64,000 nucleotides of DNA, taken from NCBI GenBank assembly GCA_900317835.1, contig ONIL01000006.1, positions 1-64,000 of the forward strand, read 5' to 3'. The position numbers and the translations under genes are program-made. Numbering within the stretch: position 1 is the first letter of the stretch; the number at the start of each line of letters is the position of its first letter. This DNA comes from an uncultured Prevotellaceae bacterium. Its GTDB lineage: Bacteria; Bacteroidota; Bacteroidia; Bacteroidales; Muribaculaceae. The notes beneath the pieces are model-generated. The model worked only from the letters and a program-made list of their open reading frames with translations, had not been told where the DNA came from and did no database searches. Shown here in pieces: positions 6,523 through 13,752 of this stretch.

Positions 6523-7596
6523 TTAGAGTTTAACATTCTTCAGTTGCTTGTAGTGGCATGTCATCATCAAGTCGCCATTGCCGTCGCGCAGGTGGAAACC
6601 GTCGCCTTGACAATAGCGGAAGGCCTCACAATCCTTGCAGGCACCACGTTTCATCCAATCGTGGTTGCGGTACTGCTCAAAGCAGTTCTCCCACACGTCC
6701 CAGAAGCTGTCCTGGTATATGTTGCCCTGACTGTAATCGCTGCGGATGCTCAGGCAGCCCGAGATGGCGCCATCGGCACGAATGCTGGCCACCGTGAGTC
6801 CAGCTTGGCAATAGAAGAAATAGTCGCGGACAAGCCCTTCATACGCACCCAAGAATCCGTCACATGCATAGCTCATGTTGATTTTTCCCTCGATGCGGGT
6901 AGTGACAATGAAGTTGAGCAACTCGCGGAATTGTTCATCGGTGAGCAGCAGGCTCTTGTCCTGTGCGGCGCGTCCCATCGGGTCGATGGTGAAGCAGCGC
7001 CAGTGGGTGACACCAGCCTCGATGAACAGTTGCTTGATCTCATTCAGCCGCGGCAGATTGCGGCCGTTTACACAGGTAATCACGTCCCAGGTGAGGCCCG
7101 GGATGGTCTGCACAGCCTCGATAGCCCGCATGGCGGCGTCAAAACTGGCTGTGGAATTGCGAAGCCAATTGTGCTCCTCTCGCATGCCGTCCACATCGAT
7201 AGATAGCGAGGTGATTCCGGCTTGAGCCATCTCGCGAGCAACAGAGTGGTCAAGGATGAGGCCATTAGTGACAAGTCCCCACATAAAACCCCGCTCACGA
7301 ATGGCACGCCCGCAGTCCATCAAGTCGGGCCTGACCAGCGGTTCTCCACCCACGGTCTGTACCATCACCTGCCTAGGGTCGCAATGGGCCGCCACCTCGT
7401 CAAGCACGGGCAGGAAATCGGCAAAGGGCATATCGGGCACCGTGGATTCCTTGAGGCAGTCACTGCCGCAATGCCGGCAGGCCATGTTACATCGCAAGGT
7501 GCATTCCCAAAACAGATCCCGCAAAGGGTGCTCTCGCCTGAGGCGCTCGAGGTAATCGCGAGTCATCTCTAATTGTTGCTGTTGATGCACGTTCAT
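6523..7596 (-). CDS. Radical SAM/SPASM enzyme, TIGR04133-like (rSAM/lipoprotein system type)
   Basis: From the ATG at 7594-7596 the protein has 357 residues. The radical SAM motif CxxxCxxC is C36-C40-C43 inside FWECTLRCNMACRHCGSDC, with extra cysteines at 32 and 47; the SAM-binding GGEP is at 83-86. The C-terminal half carries SPASM-type cysteines (263, 281, 320, 323, 329, 347; GACKDCEAFRYC) that would hold auxiliary Fe-S clusters, as in enzymes that modify peptides. HWRCFTIDPMGRAA and GNIYQDSFWDVWE match, from memory, the family NCBI names radical SAM enzyme, rSAM/lipoprotein system. It is first in a unit with two or three leader-sharing exported proteins, likely its substrates. The frame can extend to a TTG at 7605. 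Confidence 0.9.
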   Translation of the reverse strand: MNVHQQQQLEMTRDYLERLRREHPLRDLFWECTLRCNMACRHCGSDCLKESTVPDMPFADFLPVLDEVAAHCDPRQVMVQTVGGEPLVRPDLMDCGRAIRERGFMWGLVTNGLILDHSVAREMAQAGITSLSIDVDGMREEHNWLRNSTASFDAAMRAIEAVQTIPGLTWDVITCVNGRNLPRLNEIKQLFIEAGVTHWRCFTIDPMGRAAQDKSLLLTDEQFRELLNFIVTTRIEGKINMSYACDGFLGAYEGLVRDYFFYCQAGLTVASIRADGAISGCLSIRSDYSQGNIYQDSFWDVWENCFEQYRNHDWMKRGACKDCEAFRYCQGDGFHLRDGNGDLMMTCHYKQLKNVKL

Positions 7597-7659
7597 AATA
7601 GACAAGTGTATGCTACTACGATATATCCGTAGGCAGGATTAATATAAAAATGCAAATTT

Positions 7660-7697
7660 CGTCAATATTCTTGACGTATGCAAGGGATTATCGTCAA
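7660..7697. promoter_or_regulatory. Possible operator upstream of the radical SAM gene
   Basis: CGTCAA (7660-7665) and TTGACG (7671-7676) form a perfect 6-base inverted repeat with a 5-base spacer, and CGTCAA recurs at 7692-7697. The site is 64-101 bases upstream of the start codon. Apart from this and the terminator at 7882-7916, the 327-base gap shows nothing recognisable. Confidence 0.35.
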
Positions 7698-7881
7698 ATC
7701 TTGTTAACGTACTTGGCTATATGCTCAGGCTATTCCTTCTATTCTTGAAAATTGGTGGCTTGTGCGTGCAGGTATTTGAGTTAAGAAAAGCAGGAACGGT
7801 ATTATGGGATAAAAAACGCACGTCTATCGCATTAGGCCAGTTAAACGGCTCAATGGGAAGAAGTGACGTGCAATAAAACGT

Positions 7882-7916
7882 CTCGGCAGAGTTCAAGCAA
7901 ACTTGACTCTGCCGAG
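7882..7916 (-). terminator. Terminator of the oxidoreductase/cupin operon
   Basis: CTCGGCAGAG...CTCTGCCGAG with an extended stem and one bulge; reading on the reverse strand it is followed by ACGTTTTATT. It lies 7 bases beyond the stop of the last gene of the operon. Confidence 0.85.
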
Positions 7917-7923
7917 GCGATGG

Positions 7924-8928
7924 CTATAATGCGTTATAGGTCTCGTCATCAACGGGCTCCAGCCACTCGTTGCTGGCGCCTTCCTGCACATCCTTGTGAT
8001 AAGTGAGGTGTTGGAACCAGCTATCCTTTGCGGCTCCGTGCCAGTGCTTGACCTCGGCGGGGATGGCGATGACGGTGCCGGGAGTCATCTCTACGGCCTT
8101 TTTGCCCCACTCCTGGTACCAGCCGCGGCCAGCGACGCAGATCAGCACCTGCACCTGCTTGTGGTGGACGTGCCAGTTGTTGCGGCAGCGAGGCTCGAAA
8201 GTGACATTAAACATTCCGTCACCCATATCGGCCAAGTAGCTGTTGCCAATGAAGAATTGCCCATAGGGGTTGAGTTCACCTTTAGGCCACTGGCTGTTCA
8301 GGGTGTAGCCCTGCTGGTCGAGCCATGCACAGAGCTCATCGACGAGTTGCTGGGAGTTGCCCATGTTCACTGCGCCCTGCTTGTGGGCGGCCAGCTGCGG
8401 AGCCACGCCGTTGAGGCCGCTCAAGGCAGCCACAGTCACAATCTCGCGATCGGCGGCATTGAGCTGGTCACCAGCGAAGATGTCGCCAAAGAGGTGGGCC
8501 TTGAGGTAGTAGTCGTCCTGGGGACAGAAATTGTAGTCGAACGGGCGGCCCGAGAGTTGGGTCTGGTTCTTCTTGCCCAGTTCATAAGCTGCCTTTGCAT
8601 CGTCCCACTCGGCGGGGCGCGTCCAGGGCTTGCCTTCCTGCCAATTGGCCTGTTTGTTCTCCAGCACCTTGCTGAGCACACCCAGCGCATTGAGCGAGCG
8701 CGGGAATCCTGTGTAAGCATAAAGCTGCGAGAAAGCCTCTTTCAACTCGTTGATGGTCACGCCATTGTCGAGCGCCGTGCGCACAGCAGGCTCCAAGCGC
8801 TCCAAATCACCCTGCGCCATCAGGCAGGCGCATGCTGCCAAGCCTTTTTGACGCTCTGTCAAAGTTTGTCCTTGCATTGTTACCATAGTCATCAATACAA
8901 CAATTAATAATGTTACGGTTCTTCTCAT
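7924..8928 (-). CDS. Secreted carboxymuconolactone decarboxylase-like / cupin fusion protein
   Basis: The 334-residue protein starts with a signal peptide (MRRTVTLLIVVLMTMVTMQG). Two alkylhydroperoxidase/carboxymuconolactone decarboxylase-like helical modules follow (about 25-110, with LEPAVRTALDNGVTINELKEAF, and about 130-205, with DREIVTVAALSGLNG), then a C-terminal cupin (about 225-315) with metal-ligand pattern NWHVHHKQVQ ... E ... HWHGA. The enzyme is probably periplasmic and may act on small cyclic or oxidised compounds; the exact reaction is unknown. The active-site CxxC of true peroxidases of this fold is not evident. It is the last of five tightly spaced genes on this strand running from 12699. 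Confidence 0.85.
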   Translation of the reverse strand: MRRTVTLLIVVLMTMVTMQGQTLTERQKGLAACACLMAQGDLERLEPAVRTALDNGVTINELKEAFSQLYAYTGFPRSLNALGVLSKVLENKQANWQEGKPWTRPAEWDDAKAAYELGKKNQTQLSGRPFDYNFCPQDDYYLKAHLFGDIFAGDQLNAADREIVTVAALSGLNGVAPQLAAHKQGAVNMGNSQQLVDELCAWLDQQGYTLNSQWPKGELNPYGQFFIGNSYLADMGDGMFNVTFEPRCRNNWHVHHKQVQVLICVAGRGWYQEWGKKAVEMTPGTVIAIPAEVKHWHGAAKDSWFQHLTYHKDVQEGASNEWLEPVDDETYNAL

Positions 8929-8940
8929 TTTGATTCTTTT

Positions 8941-9975
8941 TTATTTATTTTTTGCAGCCTGTACCCACACCGGTTCCTCGCTCATCGCGGGTTTGTTGAC
9001 TGCCATTACTCCCGACAGGTTATGCGGCACGTAGGGCTCCTCCAGATAACGGATGTCATCGGCGGTGAGCCTGACATCGAGCGAGCGGACAGCGCCCTCG
9101 ATGTGATGCAACTTGGTGGCTCCGACGATAGGCGATTCCACCTTGGTCAGCAGCCAGGCGAGGGATATCTGCGTCATGTCCACCCCGTAGCGGTCGGCCA
9201 GGTCAACGACGCGCTCCACGATGAGGTTGTCCTGCTCGGCTGTGGCGTCATACTTGAAGTGCATGAACGAGTCCTCCTGCTGCCGCTTTGACGTCTCCCC
9301 TGGGCGTTTGGCCAATTTCCCTGACGCCAGCGCACTGTAAGGTGTCATCGCGATATTCTCCTCACGGCAATAGGGGAACATCTCGCGTTCCTCCTCACGC
9401 ATGATGAGATTGTAATGGTTCTGCACCGAGATGAACTTTGCCCAGCCGTTTTTCTCGGCCAGCGCGTTCATCTTCGCCACCTGATAGGCGTAGGCATTGG
9501 CAATTCCGATGTAGCGCGCCTTACCAGCGTTGACGGCATCGTTCATGCCCTGCAAGATCTCCTCGGCGGGCGTCTTGTAGTCCCAGATGTGGTAAATATA
9601 GAGGTCCACATGATCCATGCCGAGGTGCTCAAGGCTACTGTCAATGTTGTTAAGTACGTGCTGACGGCCGTCGATGCCCTGCTGGATTTCCTCATCGGTG
9701 CGGGGCAGGAACTTTGTGGCCACCACAACGTCGTCGCGGCTAGCCATGTCGCGCAATGCCCGTCCCACATACTGCTCTGACGTGCCCAACTGGTAGGCAA
9801 TGGCCGTGTCAAAGAAATTCACGCCCAGGTCGAGCGAGCGGCGGATGATGTCGCGGGTATGGGGCTCGTCGATCGTCCACGAGTGCTGCCCGATGCTGGC
9901 ATCGCCGAAGCCCATACAGCCCAGGCAGATGCGCGATACCAAGAGATCTGAATTGCCTAGTTTAACGTATTCCAT
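8941..9975 (-). CDS. Aldo/keto reductase
   Basis: A 344-residue cytoplasmic enzyme with the standard (alpha/beta)8 aldo/keto reductase layout: MEYVKLGNSDLLVSRICLGCMGFGD at the start, catalytic Asp and Tyr in VNFFDTAIAYQLG (DxxxxY spacing), Lys in VVATKFLP, His in YIYHIWD, and the NADPH-binding C-terminal region LTKVESPIVGATKLHHIEGA. It reduces carbonyls to alcohols with NADPH; the substrate is unknown. It begins 1 base before the preceding gene's stop region and ends 12 bases before the decarboxylase/cupin gene, so these are one operon. Confidence 0.93.
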   Translation of the reverse strand: MEYVKLGNSDLLVSRICLGCMGFGDASIGQHSWTIDEPHTRDIIRRSLDLGVNFFDTAIAYQLGTSEQYVGRALRDMASRDDVVVATKFLPRTDEEIQQGIDGRQHVLNNIDSSLEHLGMDHVDLYIYHIWDYKTPAEEILQGMNDAVNAGKARYIGIANAYAYQVAKMNALAEKNGWAKFISVQNHYNLIMREEEREMFPYCREENIAMTPYSALASGKLAKRPGETSKRQQEDSFMHFKYDATAEQDNLIVERVVDLADRYGVDMTQISLAWLLTKVESPIVGATKLHHIEGAVRSLDVRLTADDIRYLEEPYVPHNLSGVMAVNKPAMSEEPVWVQAAKNK

Positions 9976-9976
9976 A

Positions 9977-10759
9977 TCAGTTTTTTCTCTTAAAAATGAT
10001 GTTCATTGTTTCCTGGTTGAGAGGTGAGAGGTCTTGCAGTTTGAGCGACTTGACCATGTGGAGCGTGCCCTGCTTGTACTTCAGGAAATGAGCCGTCTGG
10101 ATGTGATGCTGGTAGGCTTCCTGCGATGCATAGATTTCGAGGATGCGGATTTGTGTCGAGTCCTCCTTCATCTGCGTGGGGAAGAGGCACAGGACGCCCG
10201 GCTCGGTCTTCAAGCTCTCCTGTTGAATTTCACTTGCAGCGGCCAGATACTCTGTAAGGTATTGCGGATATACCTCGATTTCGGCAAGGCGAACGAGCAT
10301 CGTCACACTTGAAATGGGACTTGAAAATTCCTCATCAGTCACCTTGCGCAACTGCACGGCATGCTCTTGACCCTCGACAATCTCGGTAACGGTCATGCAC
10401 TCGGCTGCGCTCCAGGGTGTGGCTCCATTCCAATGGCGGACATTGGGGGCGGTGGTGACCACGTCGCCCTTGCGCAGCAACTGCTTGGGTTGGCCTTCCT
10501 CTTGATAATAGGCCTCACCGTTGAGCACCATCAGCACTTGAGTGGCACTTGGATGGTAGTGCCATGAATTGCGACTACCCTGCTCAAAGAGGAAATTGGT
10601 GGTCATCTGCCGCTCACTGCGACTGAGTACCGAAATGTGGACAGTACCCGTGTTAAACTCGGCGGGAGCAGTGAACTCGGCAGGAAAAATCGTCTGGGCC
10701 TGAACATTGGCAGACAGGCTCAGCAAAGCTACAAACAATAGATATGATATCTTCTTCAT
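9977..10759 (-). CDS. Secreted cupin / antibiotic-biosynthesis-monooxygenase-domain fusion protein
   Basis: From the ATG at 10757-10759 the 260-residue product begins with a signal peptide (MKKISYLLFVALLSLSANVQAQ). The first domain is a cupin (about 25-125: NSWHYHPSATQVLMVLNGEAYYQEEG, then VVTTAPNVRHWNGA). The second (about 155-240) fits the ABM/quinol monooxygenase fold: VRLAEIEVYPQYLTEYLAAASE and YASQEAYQHHIQTAHFLKY. Such domains oxidise quinol-like aromatics without bound cofactor. An upstream start at 10792 would overlap the amidohydrolase gene and lengthen the signal sequence unnaturally. Sits between an amidohydrolase and an aldo/keto reductase in the same operon. Confidence 0.85.
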   Translation of the reverse strand: MKKISYLLFVALLSLSANVQAQTIFPAEFTAPAEFNTGTVHISVLSRSERQMTTNFLFEQGSRNSWHYHPSATQVLMVLNGEAYYQEEGQPKQLLRKGDVVTTAPNVRHWNGATPWSAAECMTVTEIVEGQEHAVQLRKVTDEEFSSPISSVTMLVRLAEIEVYPQYLTEYLAAASEIQQESLKTEPGVLCLFPTQMKEDSTQIRILEIYASQEAYQHHIQTAHFLKYKQGTLHMVKSLKLQDLSPLNQETMNIIFKRKN

Positions 10760-10769
10760 CGTCGTATGG

Positions 10770-11753
10770 TCATTTAAATAATTGATGGGCATTCTTCCAC
10801 AGTATCATCTCCTTGAAGGGCGCCAGATCGGGCTCGTCGGTGAGGTACTGCTTCATCCTCGCGAGGCCCTGGGTGAGCACCTGCGGGGCGACGTAAGGAT
10901 AGTCCGAGCCATACAGCAGATGGTCGGGCGTGGTGATGGTGAGCATCATGCGGATAACCGCGGGTGAATGGGCCCCAGCCAGGTCATAATAGAGCGTGGC
11001 GAGGTTGGCCTCCCAATCGATGTCGCCTACCATCTTGTTGGCCTGCATGACGGGCGTGAGCGACTTCATGCGCGGCACTGCCAGCGGCAGATAGGCTCCG
11101 CAATGGGGCACCACAACCTTCACGTTGGGATAGCGGGCCAGCACATTGCGGCTGATCATGTTGGTCACGGCGCGGGTGGTCTCGGACAGGTATTCCTGCA
11201 TGGCCAGCGGCGTCTGAGCCATCACCTCATGATTGACGGGATTAGGGCAATGCGGATGCAAGATGACGACCGACCGCCGCTCGTTGAGCACGGCAAACAG
11301 CGTGTCGAGTTCAGGCGCGCCCAAGTATTGTCCCTGGACATTGGTCGCCAACTTGATGCCATCAGCCTTCAATGTGTCGAGGGCATAAATGGCCTCATGG
11401 ATGGCAGCATTGACATCGGGCAACGGCAGTGCAGCGCAAAACAGGAAACGGCCCGGGAGCTCGCGCTTGATGCGGGCTGCCTCCTCGTTGGTCTCTCTCA
11501 CCACCCTAGCCGATGACGGCTGTGGAGCCGCCAGCGTCAGCACCGAGGTCTCAATACCGGCCTCGTCCATCCACCTGAGATGGCTCTCCACGTCATATTT
11601 GGGCAGCGGGAAACCTTCCTCCATGAGTCGGCCTTCAGCTTCCAGGGCAGAGACGAAGCCAGGAGTGATGATGTGGCTGTGCACATCCATCACTCCCTGG
11701 GCCAACATACTTAAGGCCATAGCCATGTATAGAAACGTGACTCTGATTCTCAT
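10770..11753 (-). CDS. Secreted amidohydrolase-2 family metal-dependent hydrolase (ACMSD-like)
   Basis: The 327-residue protein has a hydrophobic N-terminus (MRIRVTFLYMAMALSMLAQG) followed at once by the metal motif DVHSHI. Later features agree with the amidohydrolase-2 branch that contains aromatic decarboxylases: LHPHCPNP, VVVPHCGAYLP and YGSDYPYV, where His and Asp complete the metal site. It could decarboxylate or hydrolyse an aromatic or carboxylated substrate in the periplasm. The ATG at 11751-11753 is 1 base from the previous gene's stop codon, and its own stop is 10 bases before the cupin/ABM gene. A start at 11804 would give a long polar extension and is rejected. Confidence 0.87.
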   Translation of the reverse strand: MRIRVTFLYMAMALSMLAQGVMDVHSHIITPGFVSALEAEGRLMEEGFPLPKYDVESHLRWMDEAGIETSVLTLAAPQPSSARVVRETNEEAARIKRELPGRFLFCAALPLPDVNAAIHEAIYALDTLKADGIKLATNVQGQYLGAPELDTLFAVLNERRSVVILHPHCPNPVNHEVMAQTPLAMQEYLSETTRAVTNMISRNVLARYPNVKVVVPHCGAYLPLAVPRMKSLTPVMQANKMVGDIDWEANLATLYYDLAGAHSPAVIRMMLTITTPDHLLYGSDYPYVAPQVLTQGLARMKQYLTDEPDLAPFKEMILWKNAHQLFK

Positions 11754-11754
11754 C

Positions 11755-12699
11755 TCACTCCATACTGTGTTCCCAGCCGCCGCGGGTATCGATGCCTGTG
11801 GCATCGGCCAGTTTCTCTAATCTTGCCACTTCTTCATCGGTCAGCTGAATCTTTGCGGCTTCGGCGGCCTCAACGACGTGGCGCTCCTTGGTCGCTCCGA
11901 TGAGAGGCAGCGCCCCCTTGGCGATGGCCCAAGCGATGCCAATCTGTGAACACGATGCGCCATACTTCTGGCCGATGGCGGCCATCTCGTTGGTCAGAGC
12001 CTCCAACTGGGGCAGCACGGGGTTATACTTCTTGCCACGGTCACTCTCCTCGGGCAGCGGATTTGACTTGTTGTACTTGCCACTGAGGGCGCCTTGCTCC
12101 AGCACCATATAGGCCCAGAACTCGATGCCGTTCTTCTTGCAGTAGTCCAGCACTCCGCCTTTCTCGCTGGAGCGATACAGCAACGAGAAATGATTCTGGA
12201 CGGCCGATACTTTAAAGCCTGCTTCGCCCAGAATTTCGTTGGCGCGTTCAATCTCTTGGATGTTATGGTTGGATACGCCCACACGTTTCACCTTACCGCT
12301 CTGCAACAAGGGGATAAGTCCTGGTGTCCAGCGCTCCACATCCATCGGGTTGTGAATCCAGTAGATGTCGATGTAACCGCAGTCCATCCGCTCGATGGAG
12401 GCATCGGCCATCTCCTCGACGCTGTTCTCGAAAAGTTCAGCAATCTGAGGAGTAAACTTGGTTGAAATCGCCACATTGTCACGACTTACGCCCTTGGCAA
12501 GTGTGCCCAGAATGCGTTCTGATTCGCCCATACCGTAAACCGTGGCGGTGTCCCACAGGTTCAGTCCGGACTTCATCGCCGCCTCGAACACGGGTTTCAG
12601 ATTCTCAACATCGGTATTGGAACCGAACACGGCATCTCCGCCAAATGCACCTGCACCCCATGCCCAGGTACCCAATGCAATCTTTGTCTCCTTCATCAT
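11755..12699 (-). CDS. Aldo/keto reductase, first gene of the AraC-linked operon
   Basis: The 314-residue protein has TKIALGTWAWGAGAFGG at the start, catalytic Asp and Tyr in LNLWDTATVYGMGESE, Lys in AISTKFTP, His in IDIYWIHNPMD, and the cofactor region KGALPLIGATKERHV. It should reduce aldehydes or ketones with NADPH in the cytoplasm. Two adjacent ATGs (12697 and 12694) are possible; the longer frame to 12777 contains the promoter box and is rejected. It is transcribed divergently from the interrupted AraC-type gene, which is probably its regulator. Confidence 0.93.
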   Translation of the reverse strand: MMKETKIALGTWAWGAGAFGGDAVFGSNTDVENLKPVFEAAMKSGLNLWDTATVYGMGESERILGTLAKGVSRDNVAISTKFTPQIAELFENSVEEMADASIERMDCGYIDIYWIHNPMDVERWTPGLIPLLQSGKVKRVGVSNHNIQEIERANEILGEAGFKVSAVQNHFSLLYRSSEKGGVLDYCKKNGIEFWAYMVLEQGALSGKYNKSNPLPEESDRGKKYNPVLPQLEALTNEMAAIGQKYGASCSQIGIAWAIAKGALPLIGATKERHVVEAAEAAKIQLTDEEVARLEKLADATGIDTRGGWEHSME

Positions 12700-12739
12700 A
12701 GTGTTATCTTTTATAAAATGAATGTTTCTATTTTGCATG

Positions 12740-12832
12740 CAAAGGTACAAAGACTTTGCATCCTTCCAATTAATCAAATTACGGATAAATCAACCAAATA
12801 CTTGGAATATGGTTAAAGAATATGTAATTTTG
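12740..12832. promoter_or_regulatory. Back-to-back divergent promoters of the reductase operon and its AraC gene
   Basis: On the reverse strand TTGG (12769-12766) and TACCTTTG (12747-12740) are 18 bases apart; on the forward strand TTGG (12802-12805) and TAATTTTG (12825-12832) are 19 apart. The two -33 boxes lie inside an inverted pair TTCCAA / TTGGAA, leaving 12770-12801 as the likely regulator site. The forward box shows that the AraC gene starts at 12852 rather than 12834. Confidence 0.75.
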
Positions 12833-12851
12833 CATGACTTATGCACATATT

Positions 12852-13751
12852 ATGAGTAAAATCCTTAAAGTCCATAACGTCAATGATTATGCACGATACA
12901 TCGGTGCGCCTGTGTTGCATGAGTTCGTCTCGGTCATCCACTATGACGAGCTGGAACATTGCCGGCATTCGTTGAACAACTATGATGTCTATGGGCTCTT
13001 CATTGCCGACGAAACGCTGGAGCAACTGACCTATGGCCTCACACAGTATGACCTGCACCGCCATGCCCTGATGTGTGTCTCACCCGGGCAAATAGGCGGC
13101 AAAGCAGACATCGGAGAGGAAATACAGACTAAGGGTTGAGCCCTGTTGTTTGATCCCGTACTGATCAATGGCACTGACCTTGAAAAACGGATGCATACCT
13201 ACAGTTATTTCTCTTATAACACCAACGAGGCCCTGCTCATGGATGAAGGTCAGCGACAAATCATCGTCACCCTGTTGGAAGCCTTAAGGGAGGAACTGAG
13301 TGGCACTGATGACGAGCACCAACAACATATCATCGTTTCTTATATCGAACTGGTGCTTGAACATGTAGCCCGTTTCTATGCCAAGCAACTCTCGTTGCAG
13401 ACGACAAAAACCAATGACCTCCTGACAAGGTTCGAAAATCTGTTGAATCGGTATTATACCGACGGCATCTATCGCAAACACGGGCTCCCCACGGTGAAAT
13501 ACTGCGCCCAGGAACTATTCCTGTCACCCAATTATTTCGGCGACTTGATCCATCAGATGACCGATGACACGGCCAGCAATGTCATCCGTCGCTTCATCAT
13601 GCAGCGGGCACAGAAACTGCTCATCAGCGGAACGAGCATCACACAAACAGCCGAGCAGCTTGGATTCGACTATCCGCAACACTTTACCCGTGTGTTCAAG
13701 AAATTCTATGGCGTTTCGCCCAGTGCCTATCTGAAGCAATTGTCCAGATAG
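12852..13751 (+). pseudogene. AraC-family regulator interrupted by one in-frame TGA
   Basis: The frame reads MSKILKVHNVNDYARYIGAP and continues to ADIGEEIQTKG, meets TGA at 13137-13139 (codon 96), and then continues without any shift as ALLFDP to a normal AraC helix-turn-helix end (LPTVKYCAQELFLSP ... GFDYPQHFTRVFKKFYGVSP). The paralogue at 20042-20947 reads YHGWALLFDP at the same place, so TGA stands exactly where a Trp codon TGG is expected. One base change would restore a 299-residue regulator with a ligand-binding half and a C-terminal DNA-binding half. It could be a recent nonsense mutation or a sequence error. It ends 1 base before the convergent tannase gene. Confidence 0.85.
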
Positions 13752-13752
13752 G

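Noticed and set aside
12852..13751. Reassigned UGA (Trp) genetic code
   Set aside because: TGA clearly ends other genes here, often overlapping the next start codon, and only this one gene shows an internal TGA.
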